DNA of 64,000 nucleotides. Origin: Isoetes taiwanensis (lineage: Eukaryota > Streptophyta > Lycopodiopsida > Isoetales > Isoetaceae). The stretch is from contig JAJEKV010000077.1 in assembly GCA_021234155.1 (NCBI GenBank), forward strand, positions 1,436,627-1,500,626, in the 5' to 3' direction. The notes under the pieces are model-generated. The model saw nothing but the letters and a program-made list of their open reading frames with translations, searched no databases and had not been told where the DNA came from. A program made the translations under genes and the position numbers. Shown here piece after piece: positions 52,111 to 64,000 of this stretch (positions within the stretch are counted from its first letter, which is position 1; every line of letters starts with the position of its first letter).

Positions 52111-53767
52111 AATTCTATAAATAATTTATGTGTTTCAAACATACTTAAGGTAAATGTTCTAATTAAAGATAAAGTAGACTATAATATTCTAAAGATGTTT
52201 TGAAAGTTTGAAAATGTTCCGTGAAAGTTCTAAAATGTTCTAGAAATTTCTAGGAATGTAAGGGAATCCGTGAGAATTAAAAGGAATACAAGGAAATCTC
52301 ATAAATTGTAAGAGAAATCCCAGGGAAAATATGTACAACTCTAATCCGAAAAAAATGTTGCACAGATCCAAAATAGATTATTTTAAAAGGTTTTAAATGC
52401 CTGCGGGTGAGTAGCACTCACTAAAATAGAAAAATTTAAGAGAATGTAGGGGAATCTTCACATGAATGCTAAAATATAATACATAGAATGTTAAAGAATA
52501 TAGAGGAACGCCAAGAGAATCTCGGAATCGCTGGGTTATCTAGAGCACTATTGTGGCCTCGTGACCGCAAGAACATGCTAAAATCGAATACCGCGCCGTA
52601 GACGTATTAATTTTCTTGTTTATATATATGTAAGTTGGGCAAAAGATGGTGCATGCTCATCTTTGTATTTCTTTGATTTTGCAGCAATCTTAGTGAACAG
52701 AGGATGTTAGACTTATATGCTACCATGTATGATGATGTTACCTCTCATTTTATGTAAGCTTATCAAGGAGGGTAAGTCATATATGCAAGTTTAATGCATT
52801 CTCACACCCTTTTTTCCCTTCAAAACTCGCTCATTGACTACTTTGTTGCTCATTTCTCTTGCTTTCATATGTAAGGAATGAGATGTACGTATACAAACAA
52901 ATATGTACGGTAATTTTCAGCGGCTCTTCGGCCAATCGCATGTAATGTTCGAGGCCCCCATTTAATCATCTCCGCAGATAACCCAAAGGCATTTATGCAA
53001 TTTCCCATTTGATAAATGGTTTATGCTCGCTACTGTAGTGAAAAACACAACAATCATCCCATCCCCGCCATCCTCGCGATCTTGCTCATGTTCATAAGGG
53101 TGATGGAACTCCGTTTCACTAATATATATTAACATTCAGTCGTGGTGTGCTAGTGCTCTCAGGCTCACATCCCTTCCAAATTCTCCTAGGTGTCGCCTAT
53201 CATAAATATTAACAAGGATCATCTTTATTTTTCCAATATCCATGTTTTTGCCTTATAATTTTCGTCTATATTCCAAATTGATTCTTCTTTTACACCGTGA
53301 CATTTTTGCTGTTCTAGAGCAGTGGGAAAAGATTAGTGGCTAATCTTAGCTAAATGGCTTAAATTTTAGACTTGTTGAGAAAAAAATCCGCTAAACTATG
53401 GCCTTTTTGGGCCAAAAAGAAAATATTAGCTGTCTATTACACGCTTCCACCTCCATTTCATCCTAATTTCAACAAATCATAAGAAAGTATATAAGTGCCA
53501 AAAAATTGAGAATTTAGCTAATAGTTAAAAGCTTTTATCAAATTTGACGCATTTTTAGCCAAATTATTTTATAACCTTTTATATCTATTATGACTGGCTA
53601 ATATTTAGGTCTTAAATTAATGTTCGGAAAATGTACCCAAATGATGTAAGTTTTTTTATTTTTAAATACAAGTTTAGTCAAACGTAAGAAAGTAGAGGCA
53701 AATTTTGAAAAAAGATTAGCAAACGCTAGCCAAGTCTATTTCACCCACTTTGATTTAGAAGTTCCTA
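52111..53767. other. Intergenic with a weak GAATCT-type satellite patch
   Basis: 52250-52530 holds degenerate TCTAGGAATGTAAGGGAATC-like units related to the satellite at 18121-19745. The rest is AT-rich with no gene. Confidence 0.5.
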
Positions 53768-53945
53768 TTTTTTCCCTCGCTTCTAGAGGGGTAACTTCTC
53801 GCTATGTGGGTTTTTGGCATATTCTTGATATATGCTAGTATATGCCCGAATATTTCAAAACCGCCTTCAAACTCGTGTAAGCTGTGAACCATCGACGTAC
53901 CGCTGATGGGTTAAGTTGCTAATTTAAAATCGCTCTAATCGGGTG
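53768..53945 (+). repeat. Hairpin-box dispersed repeat, copy 5
   Basis: Most diverged copy: CGCTATGTGGGTTTTTGGCATATTC from about 53800, palindrome remnant ATATATGCTAGTATATGCCC, AAACCGCCTTCAAACTCG, and a TGATGGGT..AAAATCGCTCTAATCGG tail. Its interior is only about 500 bp before the shared 3' block. Confidence 0.7.
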
Positions 53946-54444
53946 AGTTAGGTATGATGCACCTCCCATAGCTCTTTTCTCTGTTGCCTCTCTCTTTTCG
54001 GCCGCTAGAAGCCCGGTGATACTCCTTATCCTCTTCCTCCCGGCCTCGATCCTAAAAGAAAGGAGTGGCTCGCTTATTTTGTTCTCTCAATCTTGGATCT
54101 CGAATTCTGATCCATCCATTTGCTTGGGGTTTCGCTTCTTCCTATCCCCTCGATGATTGGGTGTGTGCTTCGTCAGAAATGCTGGGTAAAGCCTAGCCGT
54201 ATCCGGTGACTGTAGGAAGCTTTGGCATGTAAGCTTGATTCTAAGAGCTCCACGCCGAGTTTTGAGGGATTAACCCAAATGTGAGGCTAATGTGCAGGGA
54301 TACTGACTCATTTGTCTGCTAGGCCTCAAGAACAGCTTTGATGCTGTAATTTAGGACTTAGCACGCCCAATGGTTAATAATGTAGGAGAAATTTATCTCA
54401 GACCGGCGAATATTATCCCTGTATAAATGATGCAATATATAGCA
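53946..54444 (+). other. Short interior of hairpin-box element copy 5
   Basis: No gene; includes a TTTGCTTGGGGTTTCGCTTC leader-like stretch. Not obviously similar to 13850-17439. Confidence 0.4.
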
Positions 54445-55019
54445 TTTGTGTTGAAAATATTGATTGTTTGTTATGTTAACAAAGCGATGGCTTGCATTTA
54501 GTGCTTTTATGTTTTTCTCAGTGGGCATTTTGTGCCGCATTGGTTTGATAAATTACCACGTAAGATAATCCCAAGATATGCTAACGCATTTCAAGCCAAT
54601 AGGACTGGCTATTGTGAAGTAAAATTCAAGAAAGTAAGGTGAAATGCATGAATGTCACAGCAAAAATTCGCTGATGACAACATCAACACTTAAATTTGTC
54701 TTAACCCGCTCTTATAAATGTAAAATCATAGTGCAAACACTTTGTTCATCAGGTTTCGCTCTTAATATCTCTGGCACCAGAATCATGTAGAGTCATTTGT
54801 TGCACAATATCATTTATGTAAATTAGTTAGAAGTATTATTATTTCCTCCCTCACTTATAAACTCCCCGCTAATAACCGTAAAATAAAACTCCTGAAGCAA
54901 AAAACGACAATCTCTATATTCACATAAAAACTGGCATCTAAACAACGATCTAGAAACCATGAAAACACACTTTTGTGCCACCGAGACAACCCCTCTCCGC
55001 CAAGCAAAGACCTTGTTTA
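54445..55019 (+). repeat. Conserved 3' block of the hairpin-box element, copy 2
   Basis: Aligns with 17440-18001 over its length (landmarks TTGATTGTTTGTTATGTTAACAA, GTGAAGTAAAATTCAAGAA, AACATCAACACTTA, ATGAAAACACACTTTTGTG). Confidence 0.75.
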
Positions 55020-57290
55020 TATATTAAACGTAGTTAAATGAGCAACGAAGGTTCATATTTAAGCTTATATAATCACTTGAATGACTCTCATGGGTTTTTT
55101 TACTCCTTACAAAAAACATACATACACTTAGAGTTTGGAAGTGTTTTTGGGAACTTGCTTATTGTAAATTTCATTAATAAGGAAGACCCATATATCTGGG
55201 TGTTTTTGGTCATCAACTGCACGCACATGCCATACCCCCCTTATGTATAAGTGCATCCCTAGGTAAATGAGGGTCCATATTTCCATCTTCTTTCATGTGT
55301 GAAAAGGGTGTATTGCAATTATATTTGCTTATTTCAATGGTTTTTAGACGAATTAGAGAGGTTATCAAATCATCGGTGATAGTCGCCTCCATTAGATGTC
55401 TAAAAGAGGTCAATCCTTACCTCTCACTAATCATGGCAATAACCCTCTCAAATTGTGTCAGCCTATATGCCATATCATGACAATTAACCTCCTTATATTG
55501 CATCCTTTTTATGAAATGGACGCTATGTGAGAGACATATAAAGGATAGATAAGATAAGAAGATAAAGATTTTATCGGCCCTGAGAAACCCACCTGGGTTA
55601 TGGACCCTAATACGTAAAGAGGGCATGAGCCCTGCACACCTGGGCTATGCCCCGTGAACAAATCTCAAATCCCAAGAACCAAAACAAGCTGGGCAGAAGC
55701 TCTGGCAGTAACTTGGGGCTATGCCCCATTTCAATAATTTGTTGCCAACTCACAAAGTGCGAAAAAGGAATGTAAAAACAAAATTAGTCATCCTTCTTTA
55801 ACACACTTGTTCCAGAAGAGCGATGTATTAGATTCAAGACCACCCAGAGTCGCACTATGTATAGTTCTATTCCATGGCATCTATCTATCTGTTGAAATGT
55901 GATTTGCTTCCCATGGATGTTAAAAATACCTCATCTTTGTATTGTTCTCTACCTACATATTTATAAATATTGTAAATTTTGTGGAGTAAAATTATAGGAT
56001 TTAATTGAAGGAATTATTTTTATCCAGTGTGGGAAGTAATATCACATGATCCCACCACACTTACAGGTTTCTACAGATTACATGTTTTTGCTCAAGGGCT
56101 TGATATGATTGTGATTCAAACCCTCTACTGCACTCGAAACATTTAGTATCTATTTATTTACTCTAACACTCTGCAATGCCACTACCAAAACGACTAGACC
56201 CTTGAAAGCTACAATGGTGTGGCACTATGCTGATATAATATGAGCAATCACTTGGGAGAACACTGAACACCAAATCCAATGTGCAAAAATGGTTATTGCA
56301 TTATAGAGAAATAGAGGAAATATATATGAGGAACATTTCTCAAAATTTGCAACATTTTGAAGCCTAGGTGTTTGTTGTGGTTCCATTGCATTGTATTTCA
56401 ATCTTTTTGTTCCAACTGTAAAAAGCATAGCTATTTATTCAGAAAAGCCTTCATTACATAAACTCCCTCATGGGGATTTCCATGTGGTGAAGCATCTTGT
56501 TTCTCCTTATAATTTATATTCTATGTTTATAGAAGAATTATGCGTGAGATGTCAACTATCAAAATGCAAGTTTTGAAGCAAACCTGAAAAGTTATTTACA
56601 CATAATAAACAATTAGTTTAAATTTCTGCTATGAATGAACGATATTTCAACGTTCGTAAGACCAAATAGGTCTATTGGACAAATATACAATGTTAATCTA
56701 TAGAATTGATGGAAATATTGCATCTAATCTATTTGGCATAAACGTTTCATGGCGCTACCGGCCTTAACCACTTGTCCTTGCAAGTTATTTGAAATCCAAT
56801 CATAGCAATCAGCTCTGATTCGGAGAGGGTTATTTTGTATTAACTTCCTAATATTCTATTTTAAAGAATATTCTAATGATTATTACAATAATCTCTCGTG
56901 ATATGCCATAATCATGGAGATTCCATCTTGGCGTATGGCCTGCTTGGTGCCTCTCGCTTTGTCTCATAGCCCCTATACAACGTCCAAAGCGTATCCTCTG
57001 CATGCTGCATCCCCGCACCTCTCGCTTTTGAATGCCTCGCTTTGTTTTGTTGTTCGCCGCTTTGATTCGGGTTCAGACCTCTCTCTCTCGGCTTCGGGCT
57101 CATATGTAAGTCTGACCAGCCTAACTCAGTTTGTTGCCCATATGCTTAATGTTTCTTCCTAAGAAGTTTTCCTCTTTCAATCAATGTTTAGAAGTCATTT
57201 CATGCGTTTAAACAGGTCTTTATTACAGCTCAAATCTTAAAATGCAGGCCTTGTTTGGCCGAGCAAAACAAAACATAGGTCTTTTGCTGT
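55020..57290. other. Intergenic, nothing recognised
   Basis: AT-rich; short frames only. GGGCTATGCCCC appears twice near 55642 and 55720. The 82-codon frame at 56914-57162 has no motif. Confidence 0.45.
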
Positions 57291-58330
57291 GGGATAGATG
57301 AAGCGAAAACGTATGTTTTGCTGGGCGATGAAGCATAAATGGTTAAAGCCTGCTCGACTTAGCGATGTCGTGCATCGCGGAGGCAGAACGGGACTATGTC
57401 ACGATGGGCATAACAAGAAAATAAAGAACACGAGAAATGTTATTGGTCAAGAATGGCAGTTATACCTAATGAGAGACTCAAAACTCATCTGAAATTCATG
57501 TGCTAGTTTCATCATATACAATGAGCCTTTTGGCCCAATATAGACACTGGATCATCTCGTTTACTCTCGAAGGAGGCCTGGATGGTGGTGAATGCTACTG
57601 GCAAGTACTTGAAAAGCCTCAAATCACGTACCACGCAAGCAAGGATTCGCCGCTACTTGTCTCGGCGCCTTCGCTGACGGACGCTGTGCTTCATCATGCG
57701 GGTTCGCCGCTTGGTCTTCTCGGCTGGCTCACCTAATCGACTCCAATGCCGCTGTGGATCCGCCTTGACTTGGTCCGCGGAATGCATGAATAGTCCCGTA
57801 ATAAGTGTTAGTCCCAGGCTCTCATGGTACGTGACTATTCATATGCATACGACTTTAATTGTGTCAAGCTCAAGGATCACGCATAGCACGCGTCGTACTG
57901 GCCCAAAAGCCCAAGAAAGTGACTAAGTAGTTATAATTTCACGCAAATAAAGTCACAAATCATATTAACAAGAGGCGCCACTGCATAAGTGATGGTTCTG
58001 CCACCGCCGCTGGCTGATTCTAGGTAACTTCCAAGAGGCACCGCCAACATTCCCCGTTAGAATCGCCTCCTTCCGTGAGTCAAGACCGGTGATCGCCGTG
58101 GTGTTCCATATTGGGCCGTGAGGCCATTGTACTATATATATGAGTAGAGCTAAAGACATGAGTTTGGAGATGAGTTTGAGTCTGGTTTCTTCGGCCTTCT
58201 CTCTCGATTTCAGAGCTCATGTATGTTCATCATCGGGAGCATCAAGGAAGTTTATCATTTTCCTCCCCACACTCTTTGTTCTGCTTTTCTTCTTCGTTTT
58301 CTGTAAATCCCGCTACAAGTGACATAGTCC
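57291..58330 (+). promoter_or_regulatory. Possible LTR/leader of the downstream gypsy element
   Basis: A TATA box (ACTATATATATG, 58131-58142) lies about 190 bp before a sequence ending CGCTACA near 58319, arranged like the U3-R-U5 part of an LTR, and the gypsy coding relic begins after it. The partner LTR would be beyond 64000, so neither ends nor target duplication can be confirmed. No primer site of the usual form is seen. Confidence 0.35.
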
Positions 58331-60800
58331 CCCCTGACTCAAGTAGATCCAAGGGTCCTCACAGAGGTCCTGTCTGCAGAGTTCCCAACCCGACCCTAAA
58401 CACCGCCACCGCCGGGTTCCGATTCGATTTTTCTTTCTTTCCCCTGGCTGCCATGTTCCGTCTCAAACTTCACTTAAGAACTTCTTTTTTCCCGTGACGG
58501 CTGCCTTTGGAGCGCCATCATCGGCGGGAAGCCTGCTCGTGACATGTATGGATTCTGCTATGACATCGGTGGGCCACATTCTGCCTAGGGCCTGGGCCGC
58601 CGCCACCCACCCCTCGGTGGCTTCGCTGTCTCGGCCCAAATTCTCCGCCAAGCGCAAAACATCAAGCCACAAAATTCCCCCTGGGCCTCCCTATCACTAT
58701 CAGAGCCCTATCCTACCAACTCAGACAATCAACCTTACTTTCATACCCCGTAACATGCCTTCATCCATCGGGCCTTCTCTCGCCATACCGCCTTCGTAAT
58801 AACCATCATCTCCCACGGACAGTGGATATCCACATGTCTTTTGCTCCTCCCGTGAATCTCCTTCCCTACATTTCCCACCACTCTTCCTGCTACAACCTTA
58901 CCGACTCAAAACTAATGATCGTGCACCTCCAAGCATCTTTAATCTCGAACCTCTTCATCAGTGGTCTTTCCCAAAGACCATGCCACCGCCAACTCCACCC
59001 TACTACACTCACTATCATGTTCTCGTCTACCAAAGACTTTTACTCTACCTTCGTAATTCTTGCCGACTTATCCTTTTACCCTTTTGGCAACACGAAAAGG
59101 CAAACCCTGTGATAAAAGTGCGTTTCAGCCCACATGGAAGAATTTGAGGCTCGTCGCCCGAATGGTCATGCGCAACCTCAACCTAAATTCCACATCTACA
59201 CATCATCGATCATGTCCAACAAAAGCCACCGGAACAAGATCGGGTCGTAAATGAGAACGCTTTCTTTTCCTTACCATAGGACCACTCGATGATGATCAGC
59301 CTTTCATCTCAAGCAACTCAATGCACCTTCAACAAGAGCTTCTCCACTTGAGTCTCCGCTGTGGATTTTGCAGACGACTTCACATTCGGGCTCAAAGAAC
59401 CTGCTGAGTACCTCACACGTAGCCGTGATCTTGGTCCGTTTCTCCAAGCACTCCCTCTCCAAAGCCTATCCGACTTCATGATCAATACCTCACCAAGACT
59501 TTGGATGTGCTATCGATCTTGTCAATCACTCTACCAACAGCCCGTATGCTGGCTCTTCAAAGAGCTCCCCTTTTCATATTCCACTCATTATGGTTCCCGC
59601 GACTGGCCGCTCAACCTCCTCAACACTAATCATAGCCGCTAGCCGATCTGTGCTATATTCAGAAATATCAAGTACATTTCAAGCGAATGAGTGCAACCTC
59701 CACCAATGGCCTCACTTATTGTAAAGATGTAACATGTGTATCATAAGCTATCACTAAGAGTGCACTTCAAGACTCATCCTACACCTTCCTCTCAAGAACA
59801 AGATGGTTTATCAAGTGGTAAACAACACCTCAGCTTAATCGAATATCACTCACCACTCAGCTAAACCCAATCAACTCTATCACAATGAGCAAATAACGGG
59901 ACCCAACACACGCCCCTCCTTTTGATCCTTCTCAAAGCCTGTTATCATCACAAGAATGGGGTCATACCACCACCAAGGTCCTCAACTCATAATAGTTCAA
60001 AATTTCCGCACACATCGTGATCATACTCCACCCTCATACTACTCAACTCCTGATTGCTAATGGCAAACAAGGCCCGCTGGCCCCGCTTCTTCTGAAGCCA
60101 CATCAAGCACAACAAGAATCACGCTTATCAACCGTACTCTCCCCGCCAATCAACCCCGATGGATCAACAAGCACAGAAGAAATTTTTCGTGCACTAATCT
60201 CCAGCCACCAAATCGGGTTACTGGTTTCACGCTGCACTGCAGCTGGCCAGCCCCTTAACCATTATTTCTAATGGCACGCAACCCCGCCTTTGCGAGATAC
60301 CATTCCCCGCGATGAAGAAAAAAAGGTTCACTTTGTAACTGATTTGAGAAACTCATGCCGCAGACAAGTCATGCCTAAAGTTCGCCAAAAGCACTCAACC
60401 TCATGCAAGTCAGCCAAGGCCGCGACGCCGCTAATGTTCATGCCACTACTCGAGCTCAACAAAGACAAGAAGCGCACCTTCCACGCCCCCAAACTCCACG
60501 CCTTCACTCCATCCAAATATCGCCGTCGGCGGTCGTAATTTACCTCAAAGAAGTTGTCGGGCTTCATTACCACGACTCCAAAGACCCGTGGATCCAAGCA
60601 GATCCTTTTTCACATGTGCCTCGAACTCCAAGAGGAGCTAGCAAAAATCAAATCAAAATTCCTTTTAAGTTTGCCACAATTTTGAAACTCATTCCGGCCT
60701 CAAGGACCAGCTTACTCACTCCGACTATTTTGGTCGGGCTGTTGCTACCTCAATTTTTCCACTGCGACATGCCACTTGCAAGGCAATCAACAAGTCAATC
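58331..60800 (+). pseudogene. Decayed 5' part (gag region) of a Ty3/gypsy element
   Basis: C- and A-rich plus strand with short frames only, and no recognisable capsid or CCHC motif. It is assigned to the element because composition and orientation are continuous with the pol relic downstream and the distance suits gag. Confidence 0.4.
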
Positions 60801-61133
60801 ATGTTCAAATCACCTGAGAAGCTACGCACACTTCATCACTATAAACTCCTCGCAAACAAATGGGCATCAAACAACCTATCGCGGCCCCCATATGACATCA
60901 AATTGGCCAATGGCTATATCACGCAGACCCTCAAGGCGCCAATGCCTCTCTTCACATCAACATTGGTGATCTCAGACTCTTTGGAATTTCCGTGTTTGGA
61001 AGGCCGAGAGAAGATCCGTGCGGATATGAAATGTTGGCCTGCCAGACCTTTTCTCCGCCGTGCTAAGAGGCATCCATTACCTAAATCCACGGATCGCTTA
61101 GGTCATCACCGATGGTCACCTAATGCTACCTAA
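60801..61133 (+). pseudogene. Possible gypsy aspartic protease relic
   Basis: The frame around YDIKLANGYITQTL resembles the xVKLANG segment that follows the catalytic DSG in gypsy proteases, in the right place upstream of the RT. The DSG triad itself is not visible. Confidence 0.35.
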
Positions 61134-61839
61134 GTGGACTTAGAAATGTGCAAAATCATTCACGCATAACGTCAACCCTCTCCGGCTAATCATCTCCGGT
61201 GACGCCTGCACATCTATCGTTCAGCTCCACCCGCTGACCGCCTCCGCCATCCTCACCTTCCTAATATGCCGATCCTCGGGAGAATGATTCTGGATCGTGA
61301 CCAGTCAGGCCGCTGGCTTGACCCCACCGCCTTCGCGAATCGAATCCAACGCGGTTGATCACTTTTCGATGTCAACCTCCCGGCCATCTCTGCCGATGTA
61401 CACGCCGCTGGCGAAGCAACCGCTAATGAAACTCAAGAATCTTCTTTTCACCACGCCAGAGTGCCACGCATCCCGCTATGCTTCAACCTCCGCCTATCTT
61501 GTCCAGACTACCTGGGTTATCCCCTCATTCGCATTCCCGGTCGAGATATGGACGTGAGGCAACAATCACCGTCCATCATAAAATCTTCCCACACCCTATC
61601 GTGAATGTGGCCGCCATTTTCAAAAGTTCAAACACATTTTCGGCCTCGAGCTGCAGGATCTTCTGGGATCAACAAAACCTTGGTAGAACTCACCATTCTA
61701 CCAAATCGGATGCACGCCCCGCATAGCAACGCACAAGCACTTCCCGGCCAACCCCTACCATCATGGATCACACAAGGCGAAATTGATAAACAAACTCTGT
61801 TTGTGTTTGATTCATGAGGTCAAATATCTCGAATGGGGT

Positions 61840-62360
61840 GAGTCTCTTATCGCCATTGCACTCCAAACACAATGGTAAGATCCGCTGCCAGGGATCAAAA
61901 ACTCAATCGTGCCACGAGCGTTTGATCATTTTCCACTTCCCTTCACGCACTGTGCTCCTCGAAGAGGTTGGGTCGACATGAGATGCAATTCCTTCATGGA
62001 TGGTTTTTTCCGCTACAATCGATCTCTAATCCAAGAATCGATCAACTCAAGACTACTTTCACCACCTGCAAGCACTTTTGCCTACAAGGTGGTTCCTTTG
62101 GATTATCAAAATCCTCCATCAACGCTTCAACGATCATGCTCTCGCCTTTCATGATTTTATGAAGGAAAATCCCTTCTTGGTAATTTTTTCAAGATGACTT
62201 CTCTCATTTCACAGCCTGCATGTATTGACCATTTGGATAAATTGGAACTCGCTCTTCAAAATGTAATGAGAGTCCCAGATTAGTCTCAATCCCGAAATGC
62301 ACCTTTAAGGCCACTCGTGTTCTCATAGACATGTGGTCGCAAGAAAAGGTGTATCACCAC
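61840..62360 (+). pseudogene. Ty3/gypsy reverse transcriptase relic
   Basis: Blocks in order: SFMDGFFRYN near 61993-62022 (SFMDGFSGYNQ finger/palm block), DQLKTTFTT near 62040-62065, FAYKVVP and FGLSK near 62080-62110 (VMPFGLKNA block), FQDDFSHF near 62185-62210 at the position of the YxDD active site (here changed to FQDD), and SLNPEMH near 62285-62300 (LNPxKC block). Frames change between blocks. The finger block wording is most like Athila/Tat-type gypsy elements. Not functional. Confidence 0.8.
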
Positions 62361-62699
62361 CTGTCCTCGCTTAAAATCGGCCAGGGTGCTCAAGGCTCAA
62401 AGCACCAGCCAACATCAAGGAACACGCCTTCGGGTAAGGCTAATTATTACCCACCTTCATTCCCCGGACTCGCGTACCTACAAGTAACATCCCATTCATA
62501 AACTCACGTAGATGAATCCACTCCTCAAGCTTGGAATTTCAAAGGATAGCCGCTTCCAACGCTTCTGAAGCTCACACTCAGCCCAAAGGCTTCTGTTCTC
62601 CTCAATGGGATAAAGTTTTTCCTTTCTGTGTTCATAACGATGTCCTACGCTTGCTATTGAGCTCTTTCAAGAATATGATGCGACAACTCGACAAAACTG

Positions 62700-62990
62700 T
62701 AAAACGTGACACGCCCAAATAGTGAAATCCCAATTCCGCCGAGCGAACTACTCGCTTATTATAGCGTGGAAGCCTCAAGGTCACTTTTCTGTCCAACGCC
62801 CGGCTACTATCTTTAGGCAGCCGACAAATTTTGTTGACCACCAAGCACCCTTACTTGATCAACAAATCCACTTCACTCCGCCGCGACAAGCTGCTACCTT
62901 CCTTCTCATAGCAAGAATTTGCACCTTTGAAATTGCCCACAAGGCGTGCAAATCTCATGTTGTCTCCTGGACATCTTTCACGATCCACAA
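62700..62990 (+). pseudogene. Ty3/gypsy RNase H relic
   Basis: Reads NFVDHQAPLL near 62830 (the xVxTDHxALxxL block), an INKST equivalent in the next frame, FLLIARICTFEIAHK near 62895-62945 (LLxLQEFxFEI block) and HVV near 62960 (HxxAD block), in correct order and spacing. Interrupted by frameshifts. Confidence 0.75.
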
Positions 62991-63188
62991 TGTGATGATC
63001 CCTTCCATCGTGGGTCTCGTGACGCTTCTGGACAGCCAACTCTTTTCTCGGGTCAATGCAAATACCCTCATTGGTTCCACGCACTTTCAAAGATCTTCTC
63101 ACAGCGCCTTCCACTGTGAGGACGCCACGCCTTCAAATTCAAGCCGGCCAACCCCGGCCGACATCAATTTCTCATCTCACAGGTCCGG

Positions 63189-64000
63189 GTGATCATACCA
63201 GTGGTTGCGTACATTCATAAAAAGGCAGGCATTGTCGCCTTTCGACGCCGCAGGTTCTCCCCTTCTAGTCCCCGATATTTGCCCGAGAAGCCCATGAAGG
63301 CTCCTGGTGGTCATTTTCATGGTGACACCACGCGACGCAAAATCCTTCGCTGGTTATTTTGGCCTAATGCCCTTCAAAGACGCCACGCCCACGCCTCAAG
63401 ACGCGGTGATGCTTTTGCCGTTGCAGGAGACTTACGTACCAGACGCCTCGCTTTCCCTTCGACGGTCACACGCCTCTTCCCTTCAGCAAATGGGGAATGG
63501 ATTTTGTGGGACCCATCGAATTCTCCCCGCGGCACACCCGCGCTGCCCGCCACATTCGGTTCTCACCGACCACGCTACTTTAAATGGGCTTTAAGCTTCA
63601 TGACTTCCGCATAACACCGCAGCCCAAGGTCATCTATCAACAAATCATCACATTCCATTCTGGCCGTTCTACCTGAGCTGGTCAAGGATCGTGGTGTCCA
63701 TTTTTATCAATCATACTATCAAGGAGCTGACGGATTATCTCCCCGATACATCATCACAAGAGCACACCTTACTATCCTCAAGGAATGGTTTGGCGTAAAA
63801 GCACCAACAAAAATCCGGGTCACAATTCTCAAGAAAATTGCGGACGCTTTCTCACACCGACCGCAAAACCAAGCTCCTATCAAATGTTTTGGGCTTACAA
63901 TACTTGTTTCAAAATAAGCACGGTCACACCTCTTCAAATTGGTTTATGGTCAAGAAGTTTCCTATGCCTTTTGAGTACATTCTCCCAACTCTCCGCTTAA
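63189..64000 (+). pseudogene. Ty3/gypsy integrase relic, runs off the window
   Basis: The 141-codon frame from 63189 contains PGGHFHGDTTRRKILRWLFW (H2C2 zinc-binding arm, first half near 63306). In another frame FSKWGMDFVGPIEFSP follows at 63483-63525, the start of the catalytic core. Later blocks are a HFYQSYYQGADG-like stretch near 63700-63730, PYYPQG near 63770, and LVYGQEV near 63940-63960 (core end). Two or more frameshifts. The element continues past 64000. Confidence 0.8.

Noticed and set aside
1-64000. CRISPR arrays, phage genes, operons or bacterial signals
   Set aside because: No regularly spaced identical repeats with unique spacers and no compact gene arrangement; retroelement content and splice signals are those of a plant nucleus.

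Overview
The window looks like intergenic DNA from a large, repeat-rich land-plant nuclear genome. The evidence is plant-type Copia and Ty3/gypsy retroelements with tRNA-iMet primer sites, a BED/DUF659 hAT transposon, tRNA-derived SINEs, degenerate PLS-class pentatricopeptide (PPR) copies and plant-style splice sites. The PPR fragments resemble the expanded families of ferns, lycophytes and mosses, so a non-flowering plant, perhaps a fern, is my best guess (inference). There is no sign of operons, phage or CRISPR. Intact genes are few: a 165-codon probable nuclear zinc-ribbon protein (6726-7223) and a possible 74-codon protein behind a TATA box (37410-37634).

Layout. 1-5.9 kb: a Copia integrase relic split by a 4.4-kb non-autonomous LTR element with a 5-bp target duplication; that element itself holds a foldback and, in one LTR, a SINE. 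6.4-7.3 kb: the zinc-ribbon gene. 8.1-8.8 kb: a long-TIR DNA element. 10.3-13.4 kb: possible minus-strand exons. 13.7-18.0 kb: the largest copy of a repeat that begins with a conserved hairpin box and ends in a second conserved block. 18.1-19.7 kb: a degenerate satellite built on GAATCT. 21.2-25.8 kb: a structurally complete Copia insertion with identical LTRs but a broken, deleted interior. 28.6-35.9 kb: a short-LTR element with an unrecognised protein-coding interior, interrupted by a 4.1-kb hAT element whose removal with one target copy would leave the reading frame continuous.

36.4-40.5 kb: near-perfect hairpins, the small TATA-driven ORF, an unidentified exon, then a mosaic of exon fragments (LRR-receptor N-terminal cap, an unknown exon, a Dicer-like helicase Walker-A exon) directly after another hairpin box. 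43.3-51.7 kb: a segmental duplication (A ... B-A-B) in which B is a PPR pseudogene; between the copies lie a Copia RNase H relic, a minisatellite, another PPR relic and a GC-rich foldback. 51.7-52.1 kb: a tRNA-derived SINE on the minus strand. 53.8-55.0 kb: a short copy of the 13.7-18.0 kb repeat. 58-64 kb: a decayed Ty3/gypsy pol (protease, RT, RNase H, integrase) running off the window end.

The two most unusual themes are (i) the hairpin-box repeat family, whose copies share ends but not interiors and sit beside exon fragments, and (ii) the short-LTR element with a novel ORF. All functional statements come from reading motifs by eye; no database search was possible.
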